From NCBI GenBank assembly GCA_021234535.1, contig CM037840.1:7987094-8051093 (forward strand): a stretch of 64,000 nucleotides of DNA. Direction: 5' to 3'. Within the stretch, counting starts at the first letter, position 1, and each line of letters starts with the position of its first letter. Under the pieces are notes generated by a model. It did no database searches and was not told the origin of the DNA. It saw only the letters and a program-made list of their open reading frames with translations. Positions 49,462 through 62,533 of the stretch are shown here, piece by piece. The stretch is from Stichopus chloronotus. Lineage: Eukaryota; Echinodermata; Holothuroidea; Aspidochirotida; Stichopodidae. Both the position numbers and the translations under genes were made by a program.

Positions 49462-51743
49462 GTGAGTTGTGTTTTGAAATTTCTGTGCTTTCAAAAATCA
49501 TTCCTCCATTCATCTCCTGAAATGTGACGGAATTCTTACTCAATTTACTTCGACGAAAATATGAATTTTTTTTTGAAGAATCCTAATTATGTTTACAGTT
49601 CAATGTATCATACTCTAATCCAAGAGCTGGTGTGTGTCGTCAAAACAGGGAACTGTTTTATTAGAACTTCAATGTATGCAATTACGCTCAGACCACCCAA
49701 GTCGAGTGACGAGATAGGCTCTGTAGTTTTCCTTTCGTTTATTCGACAGAGTCAGGTCAATACAATTCACCGAACAACATCATTTAATTTAACTAACCCT
49801 TCAACAATTCAAGCTCACTCAGAACAGTGCTTTGAAACGTAGGTTTGTTCCACCAACACTTTAAGCGCAGGTGACATAAAACTCGAAACAACTGTTTAAC
49901 GAAGTAAATACATTTCATTCCTTACTTAAGAGGGAACTGACTCAAATGAGTTGAAGAGATAGGCGTCTGATTGTTTGACAATTATAAGAAAATTTTCCCA
50001 AAGTTTCATGAAGAAACCAGGAAATGATTCTTTTTCATGTTTTGACATATCAACGAATGTTATGTTGTCATAGGTATTGTCATAGGTGTCGAAAAGCTCT
50101 CAGTGGAAACGCCGAACATTTTTTTCCTCTGATGCCTGTGATAATGCTGCGGCAGTGGAGGAAACTTCGTAGTCTAACTGTATCGGTAGAAGACGACACA
50201 TTAACAACGACAGGGTAACACATTGCGTGAACTGTCGCATGTTCCTGTGTAAGACTTGTAGAAATGTCAAGAGCGATACAAAAGATAAATTACTGTATGA
50301 ATCTTGGCGGTACAGAGAGGTGTTACTGGATGTACGCCAACTTGATTTCAGTTAAATGGTTGATATTTGACCCTTCGGTGCCATTTTCTGGCAGTAGGAT
50401 AGGGAAAAAATCTAGATGTAGGGCAGATTAAAAGTTTTTATCTTGCAAGTGATTGAGGGGAAAAGGTTGTGCTGAATGTAAATGTAAGGATACCATATGT
50501 CTTGGTGATCATATATGTTTAATTTAATTTTCTTCGCTGCAACCTGAAAAAATACCTGAGAAATTCATGTGTGGTTTCTTTTGACTTGTGTTCTAAGGGC
50601 TCCGCTGTTTTCATTGCTATTTCTGAATAATTCTTTTGTCTGTGTTTTTTGTTTTTATTTTTGTATTGTGCTACCATGGATTCCCTCTGCTGTATTCTGT
50701 TCAGTTGATCTCTAACTTACAAGTTTGTCTACAAGTTTGCCTGTTTCCCTTTGAGATGATTGTTTTTACTTTGCTGTCATTTTAACATCAGCAAACAAGA
50801 CACCAGTCCGAGGAGGGACTTGATGTTACTATGGAAATGTGTGCTCGACAGGAAAGGTATTTTGTTCGCACTTTTGGGAGGGCTAGCCAGTGCGCTTCAG
50901 TTGGTGTTCGTCACTCTCGCGGAATCGGAAGGGTCCTTCTCTGCTTTTCAGGTACTGTTTGTCAGAAGTTCCATGAATTTGTTATGCCTACCATTCATCT
51001 CGTGGCAACAATCTACAACCTACCGACCTCTCGACATGATCTTCTACTTTTCGGCGGCATTCTGTGGAAACATCGCAGGCATTCTCGTTTACACTGCTCT
51101 ACTCTACGCAGATATTGGCAACGTCTCTGCTGTTGCATTCAATTTGCCCACTACGACCGCCATTTTGGGCTACCTGTTGCTAGGGGAAAAGTTACCAGCG
51201 TCCTCTATCGTTATGTTTGCATTAAACTTTCTCGGAATCATCTTCGTTGGTAAGCCGGCTTTTTTAAGGGGTGACGCAACCGATACGAATCAAGCCGAGT
51301 TTTTCGGAATGATATTAGCTTTCTTCTGCCTGCTCTGTTTATCGTGCTCATCAATTTTCCTTCGTAAATTATCCTATAGGAAACATAACGATCCGAATCT
51401 CAACGTCGTTATCACTGGTTTTGTTGGCATGGGGATGGCAGGGATTTTTCTCACCATAACAAACGGCTGGAATATCAAGGCTGATCTGATACACTGGGTA
51501 TACCTTCTACTCTTAGGCACATCGTCTGTGTTCACCGTGTGTTTCATAACATACGGTACTAGGACGGAGAAGGTGGGAAATGTGTCCATGTCCGCTTCTT
51601 TTGTTTCTATCACAATGAACTTTGTTTTCCAAATCATTGTTTTTAAACATATGATAGATTTATTATCATCGATTGGAGTTACTATAATTATCGTCTCAAC
51701 TATTGGCCACTACATCAACTTAAGCAGACAGAATGAGGTGTGA
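49391..51743 (+). CDS. SLC35G-like EamA/DMT transporter, paralog B2
   Basis: Predicted join of exon 1 (49391-49461, donor GA|GTGAGT) and exon 2 (50792-51743, acceptor TTTAACATCAG), about 340 residues, with a phase-2 intron of 1330 bp splitting an Asp codon. The N-terminus ends LLWKCVLDRKG before span 1 (ILFALLGGLASALQLVFVTL). Both EamA repeats and ten spans are intact, with YADIGNVSAVAFNLPTTTAI, LGEKLPASS, VGKPAFL and a YINLSRQNEV tail. A longer reading that starts at 50760 runs through the acceptor into intron and is rejected. It is almost identical to B1 in the last 40 residues and around span 4, which points to recent duplication or gene conversion. Substrate unknown. An element with 13-bp inverted ends begins 48 bp after the stop. 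Confidence 0.88.
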
Positions 51744-51790
51744 AAAGTATAATGAGAAATTCCTTACAATGCATTGGTTACATTATAACT

Positions 51791-52769
51791 AACCAGGGAG
51801 CTGGCATGCGTCCACTGAGAGGGCGGAGCTTATGGCTTAACTCACTTAACTCACAGTCGCCAACGGTATCAATTGAGGACAAAGTTAAGCTCGGTTTAGT
51901 AAATGGGGCCAAAAGAAGGAATATAATGATTATGGGGGGGGGGGGGGGCGATATTGCCATACACCTAGGAGGACATGTATGATGATGTACTGTTCAAGCA
52001 GAGCGCTACCTCCAGTTGCCGCCCAGCGTACCGGAATTTTTTTTGACCGATTCAACACGTCCCAGATCACGGTAAAGGACATTCCTACCTCTGTATTTTC
52101 TCTGCTTATTTTCACCTTATCCCACTCCCTAAAAATGAATATCAACACGTTAAGTTATTTTAGGGTCAAAATAGGATCCGGTTAGGAGGACCCCATAGAG
52201 GCCCCATTGGTGATAACCCATCACTACATTTAACGAGATATTATGACATTAATATGTTCTCATTATAGATCCAATAAAGAAACCTTTTGACCAATAAAGA
52301 GAGAAAAATATCCCTAATTCTCTCTGAAATATCAAGTTTCCTTCAGTGGCCAATTCCTTTGACAATTACCACGGTGTTACTTTCAGACATTGAACTATTC
52401 TAAGCAAGATAAACAAGATGAACAAACCTAACCTCTGTCATCGTCTGGTAAGACGCCCTACTTCTAGACGGACAACCAAGCATCATTTGATTGATGACGT
52501 AGGCCTACACTTTATGAATCAAGGTCGATTTTGCAAGAACTTGACTGTCGGCAACATCCTTGATATCACCACATTCGTTCTATATTCACTCATATTCATA
52601 AGAAACTGTGAATAAAGTTTATTTGGACGCCTCATTACAAATTGGAAATGTCACACAAAGGTAATAGGAACTCTGAGACGTTATCTTCAGTTATGAATTG
52701 AAATTCTTATCACATCGAAGGAAATCTTATAGCTTTATTGAGACTTTCTAAAATTGCAGCTCCCTGGTT
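51791..52769. mobile_element. non-autonomous element with 13-bp terminal inverted repeats
   Basis: AACCAGGGAGCTG at 51791-51803 is matched by CAGCTCCCTGGTT at 52757-52769. The same terminal sequence forms the palindrome at 25553-25594. The 979-bp interval has no transposase frame but includes a G run at 51934-51947. It has no obvious target-site duplication, so the boundaries are inferred from the inverted ends only. The B2 polyadenylation signal may lie inside (AATAAAG near 52264 and 52611). Confidence 0.45.
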
Positions 52770-54241
52770 GTTGCATCCTAAATTCGAACGATATGGAATT
52801 ACTCTCAATCTTACCAGTGACTTGTTCAGTTCCTTGGTCAAAAAGAGGCCCTCCTTGTATCTTTATAATTTTCTCATCTATCAAAGTTTCCAAAACTTGA
52901 TGTAGAAATCAACAATCAGATTTTTTTATGTTTAATAATAATTTAAACCAAAGCTGTTGGTTGATCGGTGTGATGTAGGTAAAGGAGCTGTGCACACAAA
53001 GTCATCTTTGACGTCACTCTCGCGGTGAGCTATGGGTAATTTAGAACGAACATCGTCACATTCATTGCCAATCGACTGGAATGGATGGCATGTTGTTGGC
53101 AGAGCTCAGGTAAACACTGATGACATTTGACCAAACAACATACAATGTTCCGGCTATGGAGAGGCATAAAAGACATACTCATGAATATTACCTGGCGGGC
53201 GTCAACATAAGGAAAACTTAAAAAAAAAATAACGTTCTTTTTTATTCTCTACTGGAGCACTTTCTTACAGAATTTTGTCATCGGCAGATCATTTTTTACC
53301 ACATTTTTTTCTAAATAGATATGCTTAACCCCGAGTTGGAGCGAGTGCAAAAAACTTACGTACGATGCATTTGACAACAACCTACGCTCCTCCATTGATC
53401 TTAAATTCTTAGAAAATAAATGTTTTTAATACTCGGGCTGTTTAAAACGCTTTTAAGTCACACATATGCAGTGACTTTACCTGGTAGGGTGTGGAGAGTG
53501 ATTGGGGTTGCATGGATCGCCCTCAAGTTCGGAACATCGTTGTTACACGACTATAACCTGGCCAGCATAAAGGCAATTCTTTTCTCGATGCTTCTATATA
53601 TATTGATGATATATATATATATATATATTCATACCGGAACGACTGAAAACAGAAGATGAAAATCTGGACTTACTGAGCCTCATGATGCCGTTTTATTACG
53701 TCACACCACTTTAAGGGGACACCAAAGGTTACCAACAGTTCTTCTATACCTCATTTTGCCAGGTTTTGATATATTTTCTTTGAAGGTGACTCTATAAAGG
53801 GTCCACTGCTGTCTTATTATTAACTAAGCGTAATCGTAGCAGTGCTTTGTGATGACTCTAGCCTCCCTTCCTTTCTGCTCCCCCCCCCCCCCCCTCGTAA
53901 ACAGAATATTCTCTTTTCTTTTTATGTGACTAATAACCTCTAAAATGAAACAATAGATACTCTGAAAATGTTTCTTGTTTCTGTTTTTTCTTATATTTTA
54001 TTCTCGAGGTCATATATCGGTTTATTACATGACTGTGTGCATAAGTGTTTAAAGCTACTCCTGCAGCCAATCTGAATTTTTGCAATAGTGCAAGCATATG
54101 TAATGGAAACTGACACTGTACTTCCCTTGTACAGATTTCAAGACAAACTTTGAAGTCACACGATAGTCTGCTAAAGATGGATTTGAACATGAGGATCGTT
54201 GTCTTGGTAGTTGTATGCTGGAAAACAATACTTGATCGTAA
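52770..54241. other. intergenic, no gene seen
   Basis: Contains a short (TA)n tract near 53600-53628, a C run at 53880-53895 and TGACGTCA near 53010. No gene seen. Confidence 0.35.
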
Positions 54242-54496
54242 AATGTTATATCAAGTCCTGTTTATGATGTTATGCAATGTACACATGTTGATACGGTTCC
54301 CGTTGAAGGATTTTCTGAACGATACCACGGAAATCATTGGAGGATTTCTCATGATACAGTTTCGGCTAGATGGCTCTGTACAAAGTTTGCAAAAGAGACA
54401 AAATATTTTTTATGCAATTGTGCATGCAAAAATGACATGCCACATTGTACTTGCTTCAAGGTCACCCATGGTGAACTAGAACCAACTGCTTCTTGA
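54242..54496 (+). other. cysteine-rich coding-like segment, unidentified
   Basis: Eighty-four codons without a stop, reading through YDVMQCTHVDTVPVEGFSER and later CTKFAKETKYFLCNCACK and NDMPHCTCF, then two stops. The closely spaced C-x-C-x-C and C-x-C pattern with nearby His suggests a metal-binding or disulfide-rich piece. The composition is far from that of random AT-rich DNA. No start codon context or splice acceptor was fixed. It could be an exon, a gene fragment or a mobile-element relic. Confidence 0.3.
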
Positions 54497-54689
54497 TAGT
54501 CACTGTCCCACGAGCAAACCACTGAAAAATCTCAATAGAATGAGTGGCTCTTTCAATGTCTGGTTATTTCACAAGACAAAACTTCCTTTTGATCAAGAGT
54601 ATACGTTTTATGAGCCACCCGATGAGTATCATAGTACGACAACCATTACAGCAGGCAACTTTCAGCAAAGACAAACCTCTGTTCATTAG
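54480..54689 (+). other. coding-like segment in a second frame, unidentified
   Basis: Overlaps the end of the preceding segment in another frame. From an ATG at 54540 it reads MSGSFNVWLFHKTKLPFDQE, then YTFYEPPDEYHST and QQRQTSVH, with a stop at 54687-54689. The acidic, tyrosine-bearing text resembles real protein. Together with 54242-54496 it could be one gene interrupted by a frameshift or by a short intron. Confidence 0.25.
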
Positions 54690-54769
54690 CAATAAAGTTC
54701 ATCTTATGTGTCCTAATATTTGCAAAACACTGCAAGGCAATAACCACCCTGAATATTCTTAATGTAATG

Positions 54770-57100
54770 AAAGATCACATAATCAGTCACATGATCGCCA
54801 ACTTAATTAATATGGCCACAGTCAATATTTCCAGTGAAGGACGCCTCTAAATGTAACATGTACTTACTTGGTGTATCCAGTGCACACGCGCATGTCAAAT
54901 CTCATGTCAATTAACCAATTTACAGGACATGGCTTAAATATGTACTATCTTCTATGCAAAACATTGCACTAGGCTAGGATTAATATCACATGTAAAGGTA
55001 GGAACACTACCACATGTGTTATCCCTGCGACATGTTTTCCAAACAACATCATATACACAACATATTCAACTTTATGTGCTTAAGCATATCTTAAATACTG
55101 CAACAACATAATGCAGCCTAACCTCTCTGCAAGAACAAGTATACTGAAGTAAGAATCGTGTGATACTGGACAATTCCATGTGCTTCACAACACCATGCAC
55201 AGTAATCTCATATAACATAATGTAACCTTACACAACACTGTAATCTGAAGCAGAGTAATGTTTCGCTCCATACAATGCCTACACTGACCACAACACAAGT
55301 ACTGAACGAGCCCCTTTACAACAAAACAAATTTTCAGCCGCTAACGCAACATGGTTCTCAGCACATTTCAATTGTGAGGACGAAACATCAGGAAACAATG
55401 ACAAGACGCATGACAAACACCACTTTAGTGCTGTAAACCCATGGTGTTGTCTCTTTGTGATAGCTTTCATGTTTTTTATCGAGAGTGAAAACTCCTAAAG
55501 ACGACATGTCCACTTCAATATCGTCATAATTAAGTCTACCAATGAAACGTTATGGACATCGTATTAGGAGCAAACAATTGTATTTTTAATACCTTGTTAT
55601 TGCAACCACCGGTACACCTTGCAGAACAATTTACTCAACGACCAGCATATATACCTACAATGCTCATAACACAAATGCATTCGATTTCCGAATCTGCACT
55701 ACAATTGTGCACAAATATATTAAAGCTGGAATATGAGCTTATAATTTGTCATATTTTGCAACTGAAACTCAAATATGTTATGGTCACCAATAAAATCATT
55801 GTTTAAGCTCTATTTTTGCATATAGGAATATTCACATCTGTTCCCATGGGTCTGTTTGATTTCAAGTAACAGTGATTGACGGCTAGCCTAAGGCCTTTTA
55901 GAGAGTGTGAATTTTGTAGGGCCAACAAAAATGATGGGACCATTTTCACATTCAAGTATCTGTAAGATGAATGCAATTGATTGTTGTCTTTCAGATTTTG
56001 TGGCAAGTGATCTTTTGCCCTACTTTCTCTTCTCTGAAACACGGACAAAGAACAAAGGTAAATGGCCAGACAATTACCAGTATAGCTCATATTCCAGCTT
56101 TAAATTGGGAAAAAAATTAAAAATTCAAAAATTTATTTGAATCTTCTTGTCATTTTTAGACAAGACGTGCCATGGTAACCACTTTGTTTTTCGACCATCA
56201 AAATTTTCAAGAAGCCTGCTTCTTAGAGTAGCTACCTCTCATTCCTGTACAATTCATTTTCAGGAGTTGTAAACATACTGTGCATCCTTTGCAGGTTTTT
56301 TCCCCCTAGATCATATAAATTGAAGTGCTTATGTAAAAAATCAATTGTAGCTAGGAGAGTATAAACAATAGAACGTTTAACAGAAAGACGGAAAGATAAT
56401 GTGCAATATTTCTAGAACAATACTCCACGAGGAGAACGAAAAGCGAAAGGGGTATAAAGCCGAGTTACATCAAGTGTTTTCCATGGGATTAAAATATTGC
56501 ACCAGGTTAATACACAACAACAATACCGTTTTAAAGTAAAGATCAAAGGTTAGACAGCCACTGGAATGCAGAAATGCCAACTGATCAACAGACAGAATGA
56601 CTGACACACAGGCAACTATACAGAAAAGAGTATTTCAAGTTTAAAAAGTAAGATTGTTTTTACTTTATCGGCAGGATACCTCAACAATCATCATCATCCC
56701 TAGTTGAAGACCAAGTTGTCGGAAAGACTTTTTGAAGTCAAACCCTGTTAAAATAACCCCCCTCATAGCATGTCAGTCCCCCCCCCCCTTGATCCTCTTC
56801 TAGTCCCTTGCCAGCAGATTAAACTCCTGCACCCATTTTGAGATTTACTTTTGCAGTTGACCTGACATACAAACTGTAAATAATCATTGAAATTGTCTAA
56901 ATGTTTCCAACCAACTCATGCAAATGAAACAGACTTGCGAGACTGTCTGCCCATTTCAGATCTTTTAGGGAGAATTGCACCTTCACCATATTCAAGAAAT
57001 AAACAAAAATGATAAACAGAAAAACACTGATGGTAAAACTGTGCTGGGAAGGAGTAGGCAGGGGCAGGTAAGTAGTAGGCAAGAAAATCACGGGCCACTT
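54770..57100. other. intergenic or intronic, no gene seen
   Basis: AT-rich DNA. No frame with recognisable motifs. Confidence 0.3.
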
Positions 57101-57102
57101 AC

Positions 57103-57181
57103 TTTTGGAAGTTGTTGCAAAGGATGCAAAAGACACGCCCTCCATTCCGTTGCTATGACAACTGCTGACATGAAATCCAAC
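57103..57181 (-). other. possible internal exon, unidentified
   Basis: On the minus strand an acceptor-like GTGCAG is followed by a 79-nt open segment (VGFHVSSCHSNGMEGVSFAS and onward) and a strong donor AAAA|GTAAGT. The polypyrimidine tract is poor. No phase-matched partner was found. Confidence 0.2.
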
Positions 57182-57291
57182 CTGCACTTTCCATAAGTAC
57201 ATCAACACAAACCCTAGGTCTCTCCTATGTTTTAACAACACACTGGAATTTATCTTGTACCTTTCACTAGGTTCAAAGACATGTACATCTT

Positions 57292-57400
<109 letters not shown>

Positions 57401-59244
57401 AGTCACCCCTTCGACCCTCTGCTGGATACAAACTTGTGCTCAAGTGAAATTCTCATTTCTTACCTACAGTAGGTATCAGCCTGAAAATCCCTGAGTGGAG
57501 AAGTATGTAAGAATACCAGCCAGAGATGACTGCATGACATAGCTACTTGCCAGTGAAATGTAAAAAAGAAAATATTAACAAATTGCCCAATTTGTAAAAT
57601 ATAAAACTATATATATATATGTATCTATACAAATATAAAATGAAAAAAAGAAATAGCTTTAAAACACACCATTCAGATTTCGACAAAAGTCACAACAACA
57701 AAAAAATAACAATGAAGTAGCCACTGACATAAGAGAAAGGCAGAATTTGAAGCGAAAGAGATAAATAGAAGTTACAGAAAAATAGGTCCAAAATGGAAAG
57801 CCTACAGAAATTGCTGTTAGTAATATCAAAGCACCAAACATTGCTAATTTAAATGACACAAGATAAAAAAGAACCAACAAATGGTTTGTGTGAGATATGC
57901 TAGACTCTCAGAATTAGAAACTGAAAAGAAAAAAAAAAAGAAAGGTAGCGATGTTACAAGGAGGGACCAGCCAGATTGACTTCCTTGGATACAATTCCCA
58001 GAATTCTCAGTCTGGAGTCCATTTATAAAATAGATAAGCACAAAAGAAGGGAGGGTCTCCACTCATTTCCAATTCAGGTTATTATGCTGATATCACCTGC
58101 TGACTAAGCAACAGGCTGAAGTCTGGTATTCTACTCCACATTGATTAATCATATTGAATGATCCAAACGATTGGAGCTATTTACGTAAACAAATTCATGC
58201 AAATAAAAACAAATTATTGGCACCAGTGACATTTTAGCCAACCAGCAATCATTATTAGGGTTAAGTCTGGGACTACAGTAGGTTTGCGCAAATATCAAAG
58301 GTTATTTGCTCATAATTCGCTCATTATTATTTATGGGAATAGTTTCAACAAATCCATTGTAATCAGCCATACCCACGGACTGTTGCCAAGAAACCAGGAT
58401 ATTGGGCAGAATAACCTGAAACCACTACAGCAGTTGGTAGTCACTTCTCAAGAAAATGCAAGATTTTCACTGACTTTAACCCAAATGATCCTTTACCATT
58501 GAAAGTTCCAGAATATCAGAACTATTCTGAGACAATAGATAAATAAGCCTGGAATACCAGAGAAGACCAAGCGACTGCTTGTGCGACTGGTGCAGTTTAT
58601 GGTTGCCATGGTCACTACTTTTGAAAAATTGAAATGCGTTATCGGCTGATCCAACTGCTTCCTTCAAACACTAGACTGATTTTTTTGCACAGCCTCAAAA
58701 GTCGGAGAACAGAAAACTACCTACTTCTAGTTACGGTTTACTTACAGTTAGAACGAAATATAAGTTATAGAACAGTTTCATGGACATAAAGTTATGTTTT
58801 CATCAAAACTAAATGTTAATAAATTCACTAAATCATGAAGCATTTTAAAGATTAGTGCAACCTCTTTCAAGGTGTTAACTTTCAACTGAAAGTAAGTGAC
58901 TTTACCATCGAAAGTGATATAAATGGGTGACCCTGAGAAATCTCAGGCAATTATGAAACTCATATTGCCTCAGCAATACCCTTTAAGTAAAACCTCTGCA
59001 TCTGTCTATCAAAGAATTCAAATATTAAATACTTTGCACCCCTGCTTTTCAACTAAATGTTCATGTAAAACAAAATCTCTGCCTCCTCCAAAATTCCCCA
59101 ACCCCTCCCACTTCGTGTGCAACTATTCCCTCATAGCTTAAAACATTATCATTTGTATCAGGTACACATCCTCGAGACACCAATAACTAAGCTGTATGGA
59201 ACTTCACAGTCCTTTCTATAGAACTAATATATAGAGAGGTTCAT

Positions 59245-59368
59245 TAACCACCTTTGTCATGCCATAACCACCTTTTCCATGTCATAACCGCCCTTGCCAT
59301 GTCATAACCACCTTTTCCATGTCACAACCGCCCTTGCCATGTCATAACCGCCTTTGCCATTCCATAAC
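59245..59368. repeat. tandem repeat, unit about 21 bp
   Basis: At least five units of the type 'ccatgtcataaccacctttt' alternating with 'ccatgtcataaccgccctt', giving a 42-bp higher-order period. It begins about 55 bp past the stop of the minus-strand exon at 59425. Confidence 0.8.
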
Positions 59369-59424
59369 GGTTCATCAGATGTCACCGCTTCCCACAATCC
59401 TGTCCTGTCTCTCATTTTGTGGTC

Positions 59425-59676
59425 CTACATGGCCACATCTATGTGAATTTCATCCCCGTCGGTCATGTCATAACGACTCATTGGAAGCGACTCCAGAAAG
59501 AGCTCCTGGAATGTCCCCTCGTCCCTCTCGTTGCTTCCTGCCATGTGGTACATTTTGATCTTTCTGAGAAGGAACGAAAAGAAGAAGGACGAATGCAAGG
59601 TCATGGCAATCAGCTCTTTCAGAGTGGTACACATAGATTCCACGAAGGGCAACCACGAGATCAGGAAGTTGGAATT
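59425..59676 (-). CDS. possible last exon of an unidentified minus-strand gene
   Basis: An acceptor-like TTGTAAG is followed, on the minus strand, by 83 codons: NSNFLISWLPFVESMCTTLK, ELIAMTLHSSFFFSFLLRK, a charged stretch with NERDEGTFQELFLESLP, and an acidic end MTDGDEIHIDVAM before TAG at 59425-59427. The order (hydrophobic helix, basic turn, acidic tail) looks like a genuine C-terminus. The upstream frame is closed by a TGA only a few codons before the acceptor, so this must be an exon. The phase is 0, whereas the exon at 62534 ends in phase 2, so at least one exon between them is missing, or the two belong to different genes. Confidence 0.4.
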   Translation of the reverse strand, partial: NSNFLISWLPFVESMCTTLKELIAMTLHSSFFFSFLLRKIKMYHMAGSNERDEGTFQELFLESLPMSRYDMTDGDEIHIDVAM

Positions 59677-59679
59677 CTT

Positions 59680-60680
59680 ACAACAGATTCAACCTTTGAA
59701 ATGATCATAAAAGTAAATTTGCTGACAGCATTCATTAGAGGGAATTCCCATTAGCTAGTCTTCCCCGACCTGCCGGTAGCAGATCCGGGAAGAAGGGTTT
59801 TCTTCTGAAGACGACTTTACTGCTTTACTACATCTATCTGTCCATGGTCATTTCTTCCACAATCACAGTGATCAGATAAGAGGAACACATATCAAAAGCC
59901 GAGGATAGATAACATTACACACTTGGGTGGGTCACAACAATTGGGTTTTTACAGCACAGCCTCTGAGTCCACACAAACTAAGGTTGACCATTTATTTAAC
60001 CATGGATAATTTCTGCTGAGACTTTTTTTCAAAAGTAGTTAATGGCAAATGCAGGTCACTTCAGGATGCCAAATTCTAGGGCTGTGCAGTTTCGTTAACT
60101 CCCAAAAAGTTTAACCAGATCTCTTAACCGACCAGTTAACTCTTAACCAAAAATAGAATCAACATTTCAAGAGAGTGCCACCACTTTCAAACATGGAAGA
60201 TCTAAGTTTGGGGTGGGGACAACTCTTCCTGTACAACCCTCTCACAGATCTACACCAACCATCACTCTTCTCATGCTTCCCCATCTATCAAAATACTATT
60301 GTATAGCATTTTTTTCAATGTGGCTGTCATTTTCAAAAGTTATCAGTACAAGAACAAGTTCTACTTTGTCATGAAATCATTGGTGGCTGCAGCAAACTAA
60401 TAAACACCTGTAATGAGGGTAAAAATTACAGGAAAAACTTTTCTGAAACGATAATTTCTTTGGGAAAAAACGACTGCAATAGATGCAAAATATTGCACCA
60501 GCTTTTTGTTTAAGGTCACCTGCTGGTTGAAAATTTCTCAAAAAGAAAAAACCTGTTATCGTTAGAAAGTAAAAACTCTTGAATGAACTTTTCAGAAAAT
60601 TACGATAGCATAAATATTCTAGATAAGAGCAATGCATATTAGTACTAGTTTTGAACAGAATGATGTTTTTCTTATTAATT
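59680..60680. other. probable intron or intergenic, no exon seen
   Basis: No phase-compatible exon found on the minus strand. A single short phrase, 'ttaaccgaccagttaactct', recurs imperfectly near 60100. Confidence 0.3.
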
Positions 60681-60895
60681 GATAAATTGCAGACATGAGA
60701 GCTCTATTTCAAGGCTGGGTACATGAAGCCCAGATCACCCAGGAAGTGATATTTTCGACCATCGGGGGGGGGGGGGGTTGTAAAGCCCAAATTTTTCAGG
60801 TATGCCAACTGATGGTGGCACTCTGCTCAGATAGTCCTGCCCAAAGGGCTTGTGCCCTCAGGTCAGGTCCCCACCCCTCCTAGAGACCCTGGATA
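60680..60895 (+). repeat. G/C-run-family dispersed repeat
   Basis: 'gataaattgcagacatgaga', 'tttcaaggctgggtacatga', a G run at 60765-60777, 'aaagcccaaatttttcaggt' and 'ccaactgatggtggcactct'. This is a well-preserved copy on the plus strand. Confidence 0.6.
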
Positions 60896-61384
60896 AGACA
60901 ATTAATATGTGACATCGATGACGTATAAGAAAATATGGCCATAATCATTAGATCCTGGCAGTGCCATGGTAATTTCTGTTCATATGCTATTAACACTCAT
61001 CGTGTGCCTAACCAAACAAAGTTTTTTTTTTTTTTTTTCTGGAAATTTTGATGAGGGTTCTCAATCACTCTCATTGAGATGTTTTCTGGAAAGTCCCATA
61101 TATGAATTTTTCATAGGCATGCTAACTAGGTTTAGTCCACCACTTACATGGTAATCTAGCTCATGAATTAGTAACAAACACATTCAGGCAAAAATCTCCC
61201 CCCTCACAAGAAAAAATTCCAGGAGTCCGTATGCTTATGTGCTCAGCCCCAAATATTTGCAAAGCGCTCAAAAAAAAAAAATGAAATGAAGAGGATGCAT
61301 AATTCATTATGATTCTTGTGTCACCTCAGCCCCATCTGATATGTATTTACAGAAACGTTTTTCATAGATTGATTTTTTTTTTTT

Positions 61385-61620
61385 TTCATGACTGAAAGAT
61401 TTGCAGACATGATATGCTTATTTCAAGGCTGGGTATGTCCAGCTTAGGACGGCTGGGAAATGCCATTTCCAGCCATCTGGAACGTCTGAAAAGCCCAAAA
61501 TTTTTTTATATGCTCCGTGCCAACGGATGGTGGCACTCCATGTAGATAAGTCTCCTGTCACACATGCCGTCAGGACAGCCTCCCTCCCCGGTTCAAACCC
61601 CTGGACACGCACCCCTGAAT
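61385..61620 (+). repeat. G/C-run-family dispersed repeat, fullest copy
   Basis: 'gatttgcagacatgatatgc', 'caaggctgggtatgtccagc', 'gggaaatgccatttccagcc', 'ccgtgccaacggatggtggc' and 'actccatgtagataagtctc'. This copy has no G run but otherwise defines the family consensus seen at eight or more other sites. Confidence 0.6.
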
Positions 61621-62533
61621 TGTCCTTTCACAAACTTTGAAAATATATGTGCTTTCAATCACTAGACCCTGACAGCCCTGCCTGTCAATCATCAAATTGA
61701 TCATTTGTCTTAACTAGGACTATGCATTGTCTGACTAGTTTTGACCTTTCAGTACCATTCGAAGATACACAATCCTTTGAAGATGCAAAGTCCTTCATTC
61801 ACACGCTCACAATTCTGCAAATACCTCATAGCTTCCTGGCTTTTTCTTTTGATCACGTAAATGGACATTATTGCAGAGGGAAAACCTATTGGACCTGTGC
61901 TAATATACCCAAAGCCATCAAAAAGTGCAGTGCGTAAGCCCCTGCTGGGGCAGCTTAATCATTGAAACCTGTCAGTCAACTTACACATGTCCCTCTCACA
62001 CTTCAATTTGGATTGACACCAATGAATACGGCCACATATTTTGGCATTCATAACCGCTGCTAAACAGTGTTCTCCATCAATGCCTAATCTAATCAGTCAA
62101 TTTCTACCGATAATCTTAGCAAAACACACATTTATGTGACAGACTGGTAAAAAAACAAATGAGAAGACAACCTCCCAGTTGTTCCTGCCCTCCTTTAAAG
62201 AAAATACAAAATTCTCTTATTCATTTCCTCTCATCTCCATAACATTTGGATGGTCTTTTGTAAGTTTTGCAAGCACCCTTCACCGACAGGGACTCCTTTC
62301 TGCAAAATACCCCTTCCTGCAAAAATACCAACTTGAATGAAAGCTACAGTGTTGTTACAAATTTTATTGAATTTCTCTTGGTTAACCTTCCTCTAACAGA
62401 TAAGTTGGTCTAAAGTAGCAGAACTTATGACAACCAAACAGTTGTTCATTATCATTGAACCTCCGATCTCTCTGAGTAGGAGAGAGGTGGCGCCCATCAT
62501 GTGTGGTAACATATCCACTGTGGACAAACTTAC

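Noticed and set aside
50760..50791. Upstream start for B2 at 50760
   Set aside because: This stretch contains the splice acceptor TTTAACATCAG. The exon-1 start and phase shared with B1 explain the gene better.
58476..58667. Minus-strand exon-like segment (EAVGSADNAFQFFKSSDHG)
   Set aside because: The text is mildly protein-like, but both splice signals are weak and no phase-matched partner exists.
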